A stretch of 17,472 nucleotides of DNA from positions 1-17,472 of the forward strand of contig JAEZHT010000029.1 in the NCBI GenBank assembly GCA_023436805.1. The letters run 5' to 3'. The translations under genes were made by a program, and so were the position numbers. Positions 5,857 through 14,276 of this stretch are shown piece after piece (within the stretch, counting starts at the first letter, position 1; every line of letters starts with the position of its first letter). The notes under the pieces are model-generated. The model made no database searches. It was given only the letters and a program-made list of their open reading frames with translations, and was not told where the DNA came from. This DNA comes from Bacillota bacterium. GTDB lineage: Bacteria; Bacillota_I; Bacilli_A; Acholeplasmatales; UBA5453.

Positions 5857-6000
5857 CAACTTATGCGTTAACGGGGGAGATGGTAACCATTCTACCGCGG
5901 ATCATTATAAACCTTCAAACATTAAACATCCATCCACGTAGAATACCAGACTGAATTGCTTCACCACAAGCGCGACCATTTATCTTGGGCAGGGCCTCAA

Positions 6001-6031
6001 TTTAACTTCGGATCGTGATTGTGTATACACA
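6001..6031 (+). promoter_or_regulatory. Palindrome TGTGTATACACA with a possible second promoter before accB
   Basis: The perfect 12-bp palindrome is at 6020-6031, some 28 bases before the accB ATG. TATACA within it (6024-6029) stands 17 bases after TTTAAC (6001-6006), a weak -35. If this is a promoter, the palindrome covers its -10 box. The rest of 5857-6000 holds no gene or known riboswitch that I can recognise. Confidence 0.3.
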
Positions 6032-6058
6032 CACTTTATAGAAAGAGAACAGAGAATT

Positions 6059-6520
6059 ATGACCATAAAAGAACTGCAAGCCATCATCAAAGACATCGAG
6101 AATTCGCCTTTGATGACTTTAGAGCTTGAAATGGAAGATTTCAAACTCAAATTATCGAAAAACAAATTCGAACCTACACAAGTCGTACAACCAATAAATA
6201 CACCTGTGGCTGCGCCTGTCGCACCACAACCTTCAGCCCCAGTGTCTGAAGTTAAACAATCCCTAAATACACCTAAAAACATCATTAAATCCCCATTAGT
6301 CGGGACATTTTACGCATCCGCAACCATCAATGGCAATCCTTACGTCGAAGTTGGACAACCTGTGAAAAAGGGCCAAGTCGTCTGCATCATTGAAGCGATG
6401 AAAATCATGAACGAAATTACCTCACCTTTCGATGGTATCGTTAAAGAGATTTTCGTCAGAAACGGTGAGGTCGTGGGCTTTGACCACGAACTGATGGTTG
6501 TGTCGGAAAATGAAAAATAA
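6059..6520 (+). CDS. accB: Biotin carboxyl carrier protein of acetyl-CoA carboxylase
   Basis: This 153-residue protein carries the biotin that shuttles CO2 between AccC and the AccDA transferase. It has an N-terminal helical segment (1-35), a Pro/Ala/Val-rich flexible linker (about 40-66), and a biotinyl domain from about residue 77. The motif EAMKIMNE makes Lys115 the biotinylated residue, and a closing strand FDHELMVV is typical. It is the first gene of the operon, preceded by a leader of about 230 bases, with only a weak purine-rich site (AAAGAGAACAGAG) before the ATG. The accC start lies within its last codons, an overlap of 11 bases. The birA and bioY genes that charge it with biotin and supply biotin stand at the far end of the same gene string. 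Confidence 0.97.
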   Translation: MTIKELQAIIKDIENSPLMTLELEMEDFKLKLSKNKFEPTQVVQPINTPVAAPVAPQPSAPVSEVKQSLNTPKNIIKSPLVGTFYASATINGNPYVEVGQPVKKGQVVCIIEAMKIMNEITSPFDGIVKEIFVRNGEVVGFDHELMVVSENEK

Positions 6521-7874
6521 AATCTTAATCGCGAACCGTGGTGAGATTGCTGTTAGAATCATTCGAGCAGCCAAAGAACTCGGCATTGAAACGGTCGCCG
6601 TCTATTCCCTAGCGGATAAAGACGCACTGCATGTTAAACTCGCGGATGAAGCCGTATGTATCGGCAAAGAGAAGTCCAAAGAGTCCTATTTGAACATGAA
6701 TGCAGTGTTATCAGCAGCTGTGGCTACTGGGTGTAATGCCATTCACCCAGGGTACGGTTTTTTATCCGAAAATGCGAAATTTGTCGAAATGGTGGAATCC
6801 ATTCAAATCAAATTCATTGGACCCAACTCACAAACCATCCAACTGATTGGTGATAAAGCAAGCGCGAGATCGATTGCGAAAGCCAACGGGGTACCTGTGG
6901 TTGAAGGGTCTGATGGGATTTTAGAAGATGTCCACGAAGCCATCAAGATTGCGAAAAAAATAGGTTACCCAGTGATGATTAAAGCCACCTCAGGTGGTGG
7001 TGGTAAAGGGATCAGTATAGCACGCTCAGATGAAGAACTCATGAGTGCCTTTGAGCGTACCCAATTGGAAGCTTTATCTTCCTTTGGTGACAAATCGCTT
7101 TATATTGAAAAATTCATCGAATCACCTAAACACATTGAAATTCAAATCATGGGGGACGCGTTTGGTAACGTCGTTCACCTCTTTGAACGTGATTGTTCGA
7201 CTCAAAGAAGAAACCAAAAGATGATTGAAGAAGCACCATCACCAGTCCTCAATGAAATTCTTAGAAAAAAGATTGGACAATCGGCTGTAAAACTTGCCAA
7301 AGCCATCAATTATGAAAATGCCGGAACGATGGAATTTTTAGTCGACCCTAAAGGCAATTACTACTTCATTGAAATGAATACCAGAATCCAAGTTGAACAC
7401 CCAGTGACAGAACTCATCACAGGCATCGACTTGGTTAAAGAACAAATCAAAGTGGCTTATGGTAAGCCGTTATCCTTTAAACAAAAAGACTTGGTCATCT
7501 TAGGCCACGCCATCGAATGTAGAATCAATGCAGAAGACCCAAGCAAGGGCTTCATTCCTACGCCAGGTAAAATCCAAAATGTATTGTTCCCTGGTGGGAA
7601 TGGCGTCAGAATGGATACCCACATTTACCCAGGGTATGTTGTCCCGCCATTTTACGACTCGATGTTGGCGAAACTGATTGTATTTGCACCGAATCGTAAA
7701 GAAGCGATTAAAAAAATGCGTGTTGCTTTGGAACAATTTGTCATCGAAGGCATTTCTACTAACATTGAATACCAATACTTGATCATGCATGACTTAGAAT
7801 TCATCAAAGGTCAATACGATACAGGTTTCATCGCAAAATTCAACGCGAGATATGAGGCGAAGCGCAATGAGTGA
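6510..7874 (+). CDS. accC: Biotin carboxylase subunit of acetyl-CoA carboxylase
   Basis: This 454-residue enzyme uses ATP and bicarbonate to carboxylate the biotin on AccB. It opens with KILIANRGEIAVRIIRAAKELG, the standard start of the biotin carboxylase domain. The ATP-grasp glycine-rich loop MIKATSGGGGKGIS is at about residues 155-168. ERDCSTQRRNQKMIEEAPSP, the FIEMNTRIQVEHPVTE catalytic segment (about 285-300) and a C-terminal biotin carboxylase domain follow. I use ATG 6510; an in-frame TTG at 6498 would add four residues and lies further into accB. The length matches the family. The end overlaps the accD start by eight bases. Confidence 0.97.
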   Translation: MKNKILIANRGEIAVRIIRAAKELGIETVAVYSLADKDALHVKLADEAVCIGKEKSKESYLNMNAVLSAAVATGCNAIHPGYGFLSENAKFVEMVESIQIKFIGPNSQTIQLIGDKASARSIAKANGVPVVEGSDGILEDVHEAIKIAKKIGYPVMIKATSGGGGKGISIARSDEELMSAFERTQLEALSSFGDKSLYIEKFIESPKHIEIQIMGDAFGNVVHLFERDCSTQRRNQKMIEEAPSPVLNEILRKKIGQSAVKLAKAINYENAGTMEFLVDPKGNYYFIEMNTRIQVEHPVTELITGIDLVKEQIKVAYGKPLSFKQKDLVILGHAIECRINAEDPSKGFIPTPGKIQNVLFPGGNGVRMDTHIYPGYVVPPFYDSMLAKLIVFAPNRKEAIKKMRVALEQFVIEGISTNIEYQYLIMHDLEFIKGQYDTGFIAKFNARYEAKRNE

Positions 7875-8739
7875 TTTCATCAGCGAACGCAAGAAGCGGA
7901 TTCAGGAATTCAAAGACCGCTTTTTTGGTAAAGATAAAAACAAACCCATCGACATTCCCGATGGGCTCTTCGTTAAATGTGACGAGTGTGGGACAGCACT
8001 CTATGAAAAAGAATTAGAACAAAAGTTATCGGTTTGTCCAAATTGTGGTCACCATTTTCGCATTGGTGCACGCAAACGTATAACGATTACCGTCGATCCA
8101 GGGTCTTTTTGTGAAGTCGATCAAGACCTCATTTCAGTGAACCCTTTGTCGATGCCAGACTATGAAGTAAAAATCGCTTCAGCGAAAAAACTCACACATC
8201 AAAATGAAGCTTTTGTTGGGGGTTCAGCCACGATTTTTGGATACCCCTGTTATATTGGTGTCTTAGACAGCTATTTCATGATGGGGTCTATGGGCAGCGT
8301 GGTTGGTGAAAAAGTCACTCGATTGATTGAACGTGCCACCAAAGACAAACGTCCACTCGTGTTATTTTCAGCTTCAGGCGGTGCCCGGATGCAAGAAGGC
8401 ATTTTATCCTTGATGCAGATGGCGAAAACCTCAGGCGCGCTATATTATTTGAATCAAGCCGGTGTGTTATTCATCAGTATTATGACCAATCCTACCACAG
8501 GTGGGGTTGCAGCGAGTTTCGCCTCCTTGGGTGATATCAACATCGCTGAAAAAACAGCTACCATTGGGTTTGCCGGGGCACGTGTTATCAAGCAAACCAT
8601 CAAACAAGATTTACCACCGCATTTCCAAACCGCAGAGTTTCAACTTGAAAAAGGTCAAGTCGACTTGGTGTTATCGAGACACGACATCCGTCCAACCTTA
8701 GCCAAACTCTTGTTATTCCATGGAGGTCAACATGTCTAA
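7867..8739 (+). CDS. accD: Acetyl-CoA carboxylase carboxyltransferase subunit beta
   Basis: This 290-residue subunit forms, with AccA, the carboxyltransferase that moves the carboxyl group from biotin to acetyl-CoA to give malonyl-CoA. A four-cysteine zinc ribbon is at residues 38-60 (Cys38, Cys41, Cys57, Cys60: two CxxC pairs). The crotonase-like core follows, with FSASGGARMQEG (about residues 160-171) and the NPTTGGVAASFA glycine-rich stretch that makes the oxyanion hole. Start ATG 7867 follows GAGG at 7854-7857; ATG 7852 would read through the ribosome site. It overlaps accC (ATGAGTGA) and, at its end, accA (ATGTCTAA), so the subunits of the complex are translated in a coupled way. Confidence 0.97.
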   Translation: MSDFISERKKRIQEFKDRFFGKDKNKPIDIPDGLFVKCDECGTALYEKELEQKLSVCPNCGHHFRIGARKRITITVDPGSFCEVDQDLISVNPLSMPDYEVKIASAKKLTHQNEAFVGGSATIFGYPCYIGVLDSYFMMGSMGSVVGEKVTRLIERATKDKRPLVLFSASGGARMQEGILSLMQMAKTSGALYYLNQAGVLFISIMTNPTTGGVAASFASLGDINIAEKTATIGFAGARVIKQTIKQDLPPHFQTAEFQLEKGQVDLVLSRHDIRPTLAKLLLFHGGQHV

Positions 8740-9553
8740 TACCGCGTGGCAACATGTTCAACTGGCCAGACATCCCAAAAGACCGACCAGCCGTGTCTTA
8801 ATCAACACGTTATTTGACGATTTTATCGAGTTACATGGGGATAGACAATTTAGAGACGACGTATCCATCATTGGTGGCATCGCCACTTTAAATGGGATTC
8901 CAGTCACCATCATCGCTGAAGAAAAAGGCGATTCGACCAACGACAAAATATTACACAACTTTGGCATGCCACACCCGGAAGGCTATCGTAAAGCGTTGAG
9001 ACTGATGAAACAGGCAGAAAAATTCAAACGCCCAATCATCACAATCATCGATACCCCAGGGGCGTACCCTGGTTTAGGGGCAGAAGAACGTGGGCAAGCC
9101 CAAGCCATCGCATTGAACCTTCAAGAAATGATGGGTTTAAAAGTACCCATTCTAGTCATTGTATTGTCTGAAGGGGGTTCAGGTGGTGCTTTAGCCATTG
9201 GCGTGGGAGACCATGTCATGATGTTTGAACACAGCATCTATTCGATTTTATCCCCTGAGGGTTTCGCTTCGATTTTATTTAAAGATGCCAAACAAGCGGA
9301 ACACGCAGCATCTTTGATGAAACTCACTGCGAAAGATTTACTTGATTTCAATGTGATCGATGAAATCATCCCTGAAGGTGCCGGCTTACATGAGTCTAAG
9401 GAAGGTTTATTCCATTTAAAGAGTGCCCTATCCTTTAAAATGGCTCAAATCATACAAGAAAAAACCAGTGTTATTTTACAAAAGAGATATCAAAAATACC
9501 GTCAAATGGGCGTATTTTTAGAAGGAGTAGCCATTGAACACACACAACATTAA
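8732..9553 (+). CDS. accA: Acetyl-CoA carboxylase carboxyltransferase subunit alpha
   Basis: This 273-residue partner of AccD has the expected N-terminal segment AWQHVQLARHPKRPTSRVLI. FDDFIELHGDRQFRDD follows, then the core TPGAYPGLGAEERGQA (about residues 109-124) and SEGGSGGALAIGVGD (about 148-162), whose glycines bind the acyl-CoA or biotin. It lacks the longer N-terminal extension of proteobacterial AccA, as usual for this group. A perfect GGAGG lies five bases before ATG 8732, which sets the start; the upstream ATG at 8720 would make the ribosome site part of the gene. The last 20 bases overlap fabH in another frame. Confidence 0.97.
   Translation: MSNTAWQHVQLARHPKRPTSRVLINTLFDDFIELHGDRQFRDDVSIIGGIATLNGIPVTIIAEEKGDSTNDKILHNFGMPHPEGYRKALRLMKQAEKFKRPIITIIDTPGAYPGLGAEERGQAQAIALNLQEMMGLKVPILVIVLSEGGSGGALAIGVGDHVMMFEHSIYSILSPEGFASILFKDAKQAEHAASLMKLTAKDLLDFNVIDEIIPEGAGLHESKEGLFHLKSALSFKMAQIIQEKTSVILQKRYQKYRQMGVFLEGVAIEHTQH
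9521..9527 (+). promoter_or_regulatory. Ribosome binding site that fixes the TTG start of fabH
   Basis: GAAGGAG inside the end of accA stands six bases before TTG 9534. The next in-frame ATG falls about 55 codons into fabH, past conserved residues, so this site and TTG define the start. Confidence 0.8.
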
Positions 9554-10454
9554 AGTGGTGGCTTCTGGGAAGTATGCCCCAGAAAAAATCATTACGAATA
9601 AAGATTTAGAAGCGATCGTGGAAACCTCAGATGAATGGATTCGTACCAGAACAGGCATCCATGAAAGAAGAAAAGCAGAAACTGAAACTTCCACAGACAT
9701 GGCGTATTACGCAGCCTTAAACGCGATTGAAACGTATGGGTATGACAAATCCAAAATCGATTTGGTGATTGTCGCAACCATCACTTCTGAACGACAAACC
9801 CCATCGGTAGCTAACTTAGTGATGGGTCGTTTGGGTCTAAGAGAAGGCATCATGAGCTTTGATGTGAATGCAGCGTGTACAGGGTTTGTCTATGCCCTAG
9901 AAATTGCCTCCTCACTCATTTCAACCAACCAATATAAGAGTGCCTTGGTTGTGGGTTCTGAACGTTTATCGTCTGTCATAGATTATGCCGACAGAAACAC
10001 ATGTATTTTATTTGGTGATGGCGCAGGTGCGGTCGTCATTGAACAAAATCCAAAAGCAAAAGCCTCTTATTATAATGCTTCAAAAGCCGATATGTCCGAT
10101 ATTTTAACCGTCGATAAAACCATTCGTATGGATGGTAAAAAGGTGTATGTATTCGCCACCGATGTTGTTGAAAGAAGTATCCGTCACATCCTTGAAGTCA
10201 ATCACTTAACGATTGATGATATCGATGCGATCCTACCGCACCAAGCGAATGAACGCATCATCCAATCGGTTGCGAAATCGATGGACATTCCAATGGCAAA
10301 ATTTGAACTCAATATCGCAACCTACGGCAACACCTCTGCAGCGAGCATCCCCATCCTCATTGCGGAATATATGACAAAACATCAAAACAAACGGGTCCTC
10401 TTGGTTGGATTCGGCGGTGGATTCACTTGGGGTTCCGCCATCATCGAGGTCTAA
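9534..10454 (+). CDS. fabH: Beta-ketoacyl-ACP synthase III
   Basis: This 306-residue enzyme starts fatty-acid synthesis by condensing an acyl-CoA primer with malonyl-ACP. The thiolase-fold catalytic triad is visible: Cys115 in VNAACTGFVYAL, His236 in LPHQANERI and Asn266 in YGNTSAAS. The N-terminal TSDEWIRTRTGIHERR is the usual FabH signature, and GGGFTWGSAI closes the protein. The start is TTG 9534, with a strong ribosome site six bases upstream, inside accA; this rare start may lower FabH relative to its neighbours. FabH usually sets primer choice and therefore straight or branched chains, but that cannot be read here. fabK begins one base after its stop. Confidence 0.97.
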   Translation: MNTHNIKVVASGKYAPEKIITNKDLEAIVETSDEWIRTRTGIHERRKAETETSTDMAYYAALNAIETYGYDKSKIDLVIVATITSERQTPSVANLVMGRLGLREGIMSFDVNAACTGFVYALEIASSLISTNQYKSALVVGSERLSSVIDYADRNTCILFGDGAGAVVIEQNPKAKASYYNASKADMSDILTVDKTIRMDGKKVYVFATDVVERSIRHILEVNHLTIDDIDAILPHQANERIIQSVAKSMDIPMAKFELNIATYGNTSAASIPILIAEYMTKHQNKRVLLVGFGGGFTWGSAIIEV

Positions 10455-10455
10455 T

Positions 10456-11388
10456 ATGAAAAATATCACAGAAATTTTAGGAACGAAGTACCCCATCATT
10501 CAAGGTGGGATGGCGAATATCGCCAACGCCGTGTTAGCCAGCGCTGTATCGAATGCTGGTGGACTCGGTTTAATCGGAGCAGGTGGTTATGATGCCGAAT
10601 GGGTTAGAAATGAAATCCGTAAATGTAAAGCCTTAACCAATCAACCCTTTGGTGTCAACATCATGTTGATGAGCCCACATGCGAAAGACATTGCACAAGT
10701 GGTCATCGATGAAGGTGTAAAAATTGTCACCACTGGTGCAGGTTCTCCGGGGGTTTATATTCCCGCATGGAAAGCCGCTGGCATCAAAGTCATTCCTGTC
10801 GTACCATCGGTTGCATTGGCTGTCCGTATGGCACGTGCTGGGGTAGACGCAGTGATTGCAGAAGGTACAGAATCGGGTGGTCATATTGGTGAACTCACCA
10901 CGATGGCACTCATCCCGCAAGTCGCTGACGCGGTTTCAATCCCTGTCATCGCTGCCGGTGGGATTGCCGATCAACGTGGTGTCCTTGCCGCTTTCGCATT
11001 AGGTGCGAAAGGCGTTCAAGTCGGTACCGTGTTACTCGCAACCAAAGAATGCCCAATCCATGATAACTATAAACAAATCGTCGTGGATGCGAAAGATACC
11101 GATACCGTGGTAACAGGTAGAGGTACGGGTGCACCTGTACGAGTATTAAAAAACAAAATGGCCGTTGAATACCTAAGAATCGCAGAACAAGGTGTGCCAC
11201 TCGCTGAACTTGAGAAATTAACGTTGGGTTCATTGAGAAGAGCAGTCTTCGATGGTGATGTCGACCGTGGTTCATTCATGGCTGGTCAAATATCGGGTTT
11301 AATCAAAGAAGTTAAACCTGTGCAACAAGTCTTTTCTGAATTGTTCGATGGTGTCGACCAATACAGACAACAATTGAGTGTGTTATGA
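10456..11388 (+). CDS. fabK: FMN-dependent enoyl-ACP reductase II
   Basis: This 310-residue flavoenzyme does the last reduction of each elongation cycle with NAD(P)H and FMN. It is a TIM-barrel protein of the 2-nitropropane dioxygenase superfamily. KYPIIQGGMANIA opens the barrel, TTGAGSPG is at about residues 92-99, ESGGHIGE contains His143, the catalytic histidine position in FabK, and IPVIAAGGIADQRG plus GAKGVQVGT form the phosphate-binding loops for FMN. Start ATG 10456 is one base after the fabH stop with GAGG upstream. No FabI or FabL is in the window, so FabK may be the only enoyl reductase; FabK enzymes are naturally insensitive to triclosan. Its stop overlaps the fabD start (ATGA). 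Confidence 0.94.
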   Translation: MKNITEILGTKYPIIQGGMANIANAVLASAVSNAGGLGLIGAGGYDAEWVRNEIRKCKALTNQPFGVNIMLMSPHAKDIAQVVIDEGVKIVTTGAGSPGVYIPAWKAAGIKVIPVVPSVALAVRMARAGVDAVIAEGTESGGHIGELTTMALIPQVADAVSIPVIAAGGIADQRGVLAAFALGAKGVQVGTVLLATKECPIHDNYKQIVVDAKDTDTVVTGRGTGAPVRVLKNKMAVEYLRIAEQGVPLAELEKLTLGSLRRAVFDGDVDRGSFMAGQISGLIKEVKPVQQVFSELFDGVDQYRQQLSVL

Positions 11389-12314
11389 TGGGTAAACTCG
11401 CGTTATTATTTCCAGGTCAAGGAGCACAATACGTTGGGATGTGTTTGGACTTTCCAAATCACCAAGCGCTATTGGCATTGGCTCAGGAGGGTACAGGCTT
11501 AAATATTTTACATGCCATCACAACCGGTGAAGGTTTGAATGAAACGTTATACACCCAATTATCGGTATTTCTAACTTCCGTGCTCGCTTTGGAAGTGGTC
11601 GAATCCTTAAAACCCAAATATGAAGCGTTAACCGGGTTCAGTCTAGGGGAGTATTCAGGGTTATTCGCTTCTGGTGTATTATCGCTTGAAGACGCGATTA
11701 GACTGATCCATCAACGCTCAACATTTATGCAAGCAGAAACACTTAAATCACAAGGCTTTATGGCCGCGGTTTTAGGATTGAGCGCGAGCGAAGTCGATGC
11801 AGGTCTAGCCAAAGTAACCACAGGACAAGTCGTTTGTGCGAACTATAATAGTCCAATCCAAACCGTCATCAGTGGCGAAGAAGTTGCTTTTAATGAAACT
11901 GAACAAATTCTTAAAGGTTTAGGTGCGAAACGTGTGATTAAATTAGCGGTATCTGGTGCATTCCATTCACCACTGATGAAAAATGCAGGTTTTAAACTAT
12001 CTGAATATTTAAAGACAGTGTCCCTTCATTCACCAAAAGTACCTGTATATTTAAATACCACAGCACAACCTTTAGATATGGATACCTTGAAAGCAGAAAT
12101 GACTTTACAAGTGTATAGTTCAGTGCGTTTTCAACCCACCATTGAACACATGGCACAAGCCGGTTTTACCCATTTCTTAGAAATTGGTCCAGGACAAGTG
12201 TTAGGACCATTGGTTAAAAAGATTGACCCAACACTGGAAACGTTCAGTTTTGGCAAATATAGTGAATTAGAAAACTTGAAAGGATGGTTAACAACCCATG
12301 GATTTATCCAATAA
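11385..12314 (+). CDS. fabD: Malonyl-CoA:ACP acyltransferase
   Basis: This 309-residue enzyme loads malonyl groups from coenzyme A onto acyl carrier protein. The start LALLFPGQGAQYVGM is the family signature. Ser86 in GFSLGEYS is the nucleophile of the GxSxG elbow. VSGAFHSPLM carries the catalytic histidine near residue 194, and FLEIGPGQVLGPLVKK is the conserved C-terminal segment. Two ATGs lie in tandem (11385 and 11388); the first overlaps the fabK stop and fits coupling, though no good ribosome site is seen for either. The end overlaps fabG by 17 bases. Confidence 0.96.
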   Translation: MMGKLALLFPGQGAQYVGMCLDFPNHQALLALAQEGTGLNILHAITTGEGLNETLYTQLSVFLTSVLALEVVESLKPKYEALTGFSLGEYSGLFASGVLSLEDAIRLIHQRSTFMQAETLKSQGFMAAVLGLSASEVDAGLAKVTTGQVVCANYNSPIQTVISGEEVAFNETEQILKGLGAKRVIKLAVSGAFHSPLMKNAGFKLSEYLKTVSLHSPKVPVYLNTTAQPLDMDTLKAEMTLQVYSSVRFQPTIEHMAQAGFTHFLEIGPGQVLGPLVKKIDPTLETFSFGKYSELENLKGWLTTHGFIQ

Positions 12315-13041
12315 AGTAGCAATCATCACAGGCGGTGCCGCTGGGATCGGCCGCGCCATCACCAAGACTTTGGCATCGTATGGTGCGAAAGTAGTCATCA
12401 ACTACAACCGTTCTGCGGAAGCAGCGGAATCCTTACAAAAAGAAATTGAAGCAAATGGTGGTGAAGCCCTCATTGTCCAAGCCGATATTTCCAAATTCGC
12501 TGACGCTGAGAAATTGGTATTGGCAACCATTGAACGCTTTGGTACCATCCATATTTTGGTTAACAACGCCGGCATCACCGATGACGCGCTCATCTTACGG
12601 ATGAATGAAACCCAATTTGACCGTGTCATCGATACCAACCTTAAAGGCGTATGGAACGTGACCAAACACGCCGCGAAAACCCTATTAAAATCCGGGTATG
12701 GTCGTGTGATCAATATCTCATCGGTTTCCGGTGTGTTAGGCAACGCTGGACAAACCAATTACAGTGCCGCCAAAGCTGGTGTCATTGGTTTGACCAAAGC
12801 CTTAGCGAGAGAATTTGCTTCCCGAGAAGTGACTGTAAACGCAGTGGCCCCAGGGTTCATTGAAACCGATATGACCAGAAAACTATCGGATGATATTCGC
12901 AACCAGTGGCAAGCCCAAATCCCATTTAAACGCTTTGGTCAAGATACTGAAGTTGCTGAAGTGGTGGCCTTTCTCGCAAGCCCGCGTGGGGCGTACATTA
13001 CAGGCCACACATTGGAAGTTGATGGCGGGTTGGTGATGTAA
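12298..13041 (+). CDS. fabG: 3-oxoacyl-ACP reductase
   Basis: This 247-residue short-chain dehydrogenase reduces 3-oxoacyl-ACP with NADPH. The dinucleotide-binding motif TGGAAGIGRA is at residues 11-20, NNAG at 89-92, and the catalytic residues Asn114, Ser142, Tyr155 and Lys159 (YSAAK) are all present. PGFIETDMT and the end VDGGLVM are typical of FabG. The ATG lies within the end of fabD; the nearest purine-rich site (AAAGGA) is about 14 bases upstream, so translation probably depends on ribosomes finishing fabD. The TAA stop is directly followed by the fabF ATG with no gap. Confidence 0.96.
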   Translation: MDLSNKVAIITGGAAGIGRAITKTLASYGAKVVINYNRSAEAAESLQKEIEANGGEALIVQADISKFADAEKLVLATIERFGTIHILVNNAGITDDALILRMNETQFDRVIDTNLKGVWNVTKHAAKTLLKSGYGRVINISSVSGVLGNAGQTNYSAAKAGVIGLTKALAREFASREVTVNAVAPGFIETDMTRKLSDDIRNQWQAQIPFKRFGQDTEVAEVVAFLASPRGAYITGHTLEVDGGLVM

Positions 13042-14274
13042 ATGAAAAGAAGAGTTGTCGTTACAGGCTTAGGCTTAGTCAGCCCCCTTGGCAATACCGT
13101 AGAATCTTCATTCCAAGCGATGATTGAAGGCAAAAACGGGATTGATTTCATCACACTAGAAGATGTTACCAACTGGAAAGTGAAACTCGCTGGTGAAGTT
13201 AAAAATTTAAACTTTGAAGATTTCATCGACAGAAAAGAAGTCAAACGTTCAGACCGTTCGGTCTTACTCGCTTTGATCGCTGCCGATGAAGCTTATAAAC
13301 AAGCCAAACTCGAAGGTGCGGACATTGATCGTACCCGATTTGGTCTATTCGTTGGTAGTGGGATTGGTGGTTTAAATACCATCCAAGAAGAAGTATCTAC
13401 ATACGCAACACGCGGCCAAGACCGCATGTCACCGTTTTTTATTCCTAACTCCATCATCAACTTGATTGGTGCGAAGATAGGTATTAAGTATCAAATTTAT
13501 GGACCGAACTTACCTCAAGTCACGGCGTGTTCTGCAGCCACCAATTCGATTGGTGAAGCGTTCAGATACATCCGTGATGGGTATTTAGATATCGCCATGA
13601 CGGGTGGCGCAGAAGCCCCTGTCAACGGGATTGGTGTCGGTGGGTTCGCAGCGATGAAAGCTCTTAATACTTCCAATAATCGTGATAGAGCTTCAATCCC
13701 ATTCGATGCTGAACGCAGCGGCTTCGTCATCGCTGAAGGGGCAGGTATCCTCATGTTAGAATCCTACGAACACGCCATTAAACGTGGTGCACCTATCTTA
13801 GCAGAAATGGTCGGGTATGGTTCATCCACCGATGCCTTCCATATGACTTCACCGGATGAAGAAGCTAAAGGGATTACTTTATGCTTAAAACAAGCGCTTC
13901 AAGACGCTGGCATTGAACCCAAAGATGTGGGCTATATCAATGCACATGGCACCTCAACCGTATTGAATGACAAATTCGAAACGATGGGCATTAAAAAAGC
14001 CTTTGGACCTGCCGCGTATGATGTCAATATATCATCGACCAAATCGATGACTGGGCATGCCTTGGGTGCAGCTGGAGCGATTGAAACCATCGCTGTCATC
14101 AAAGCCCTCCAAACCGGTATGATCCCACCAACCATCAACTATCAACATCCTGACCCAGATTGTGACCTCAATTACACCCCGAATATCGCGGTGAAACGCG
14201 ATATCCAGTATGGGATGAATGTCAACATTGGTTTTGGCGGACAAAACGCTGCCATCATCTTTAAAAAGGTGTAA
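13042..14274 (+). CDS. fabF: Beta-ketoacyl-ACP synthase II
   Basis: This 410-residue condensing enzyme elongates acyl-ACP with malonyl-ACP. The Cys-His-His set is present: Cys163 in TACSAATNSIGEAF, His302 in NAHGTSTVLND and His339 in TGHALGAAGAIE, with Lys334 in the same loop. VVVTGLGLVSPLGN opens the protein and FGGQNAAIIF closes it, both typical of FabF. It starts immediately after the fabG stop without a clear ribosome site of its own, which fits coupled translation. fabZ follows after two bases. As the only elongating synthase seen here, it would handle all chain lengths unless another exists elsewhere. Confidence 0.97.
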   Translation: MKRRVVVTGLGLVSPLGNTVESSFQAMIEGKNGIDFITLEDVTNWKVKLAGEVKNLNFEDFIDRKEVKRSDRSVLLALIAADEAYKQAKLEGADIDRTRFGLFVGSGIGGLNTIQEEVSTYATRGQDRMSPFFIPNSIINLIGAKIGIKYQIYGPNLPQVTACSAATNSIGEAFRYIRDGYLDIAMTGGAEAPVNGIGVGGFAAMKALNTSNNRDRASIPFDAERSGFVIAEGAGILMLESYEHAIKRGAPILAEMVGYGSSTDAFHMTSPDEEAKGITLCLKQALQDAGIEPKDVGYINAHGTSTVLNDKFETMGIKKAFGPAAYDVNISSTKSMTGHALGAAGAIETIAVIKALQTGMIPPTINYQHPDPDCDLNYTPNIAVKRDIQYGMNVNIGFGGQNAAIIFKKV

Positions 14275-14276
14275 GT

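Noticed and set aside
5884..5900. Possible T-box element, because of TACCGCGG near 5893-5900
   Set aside because: The AGGGTGG part of the T-box bulge is absent, no antiterminator/terminator pair with a U-run follows, and the downstream genes are not typical T-box targets.
5754..5954. 66-codon open frame upstream of accB
   Set aside because: It spans the promoter, has no ribosome site at its start, and its translation resembles no family. The internal ATG at 5880 has GGGGGAG directly against it, too close to work as a ribosome site.
5980..6285. Antisense open frame over the start of accB
   Set aside because: It is the complement of the accB start and linker, has no ribosome site and no recognisable domain.
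8720..8731. Earlier ATG for accA at 8720
   Set aside because: The GGAGG ribosome site lies just after it (8722-8726) and serves ATG 8732, whose protein start matches the family.
10405..10455. Earlier start for fabK inside fabH
   Set aside because: The added residues are fabH read in another frame; ATG 10456 begins at the usual FabK N-terminus with GAGG upstream.
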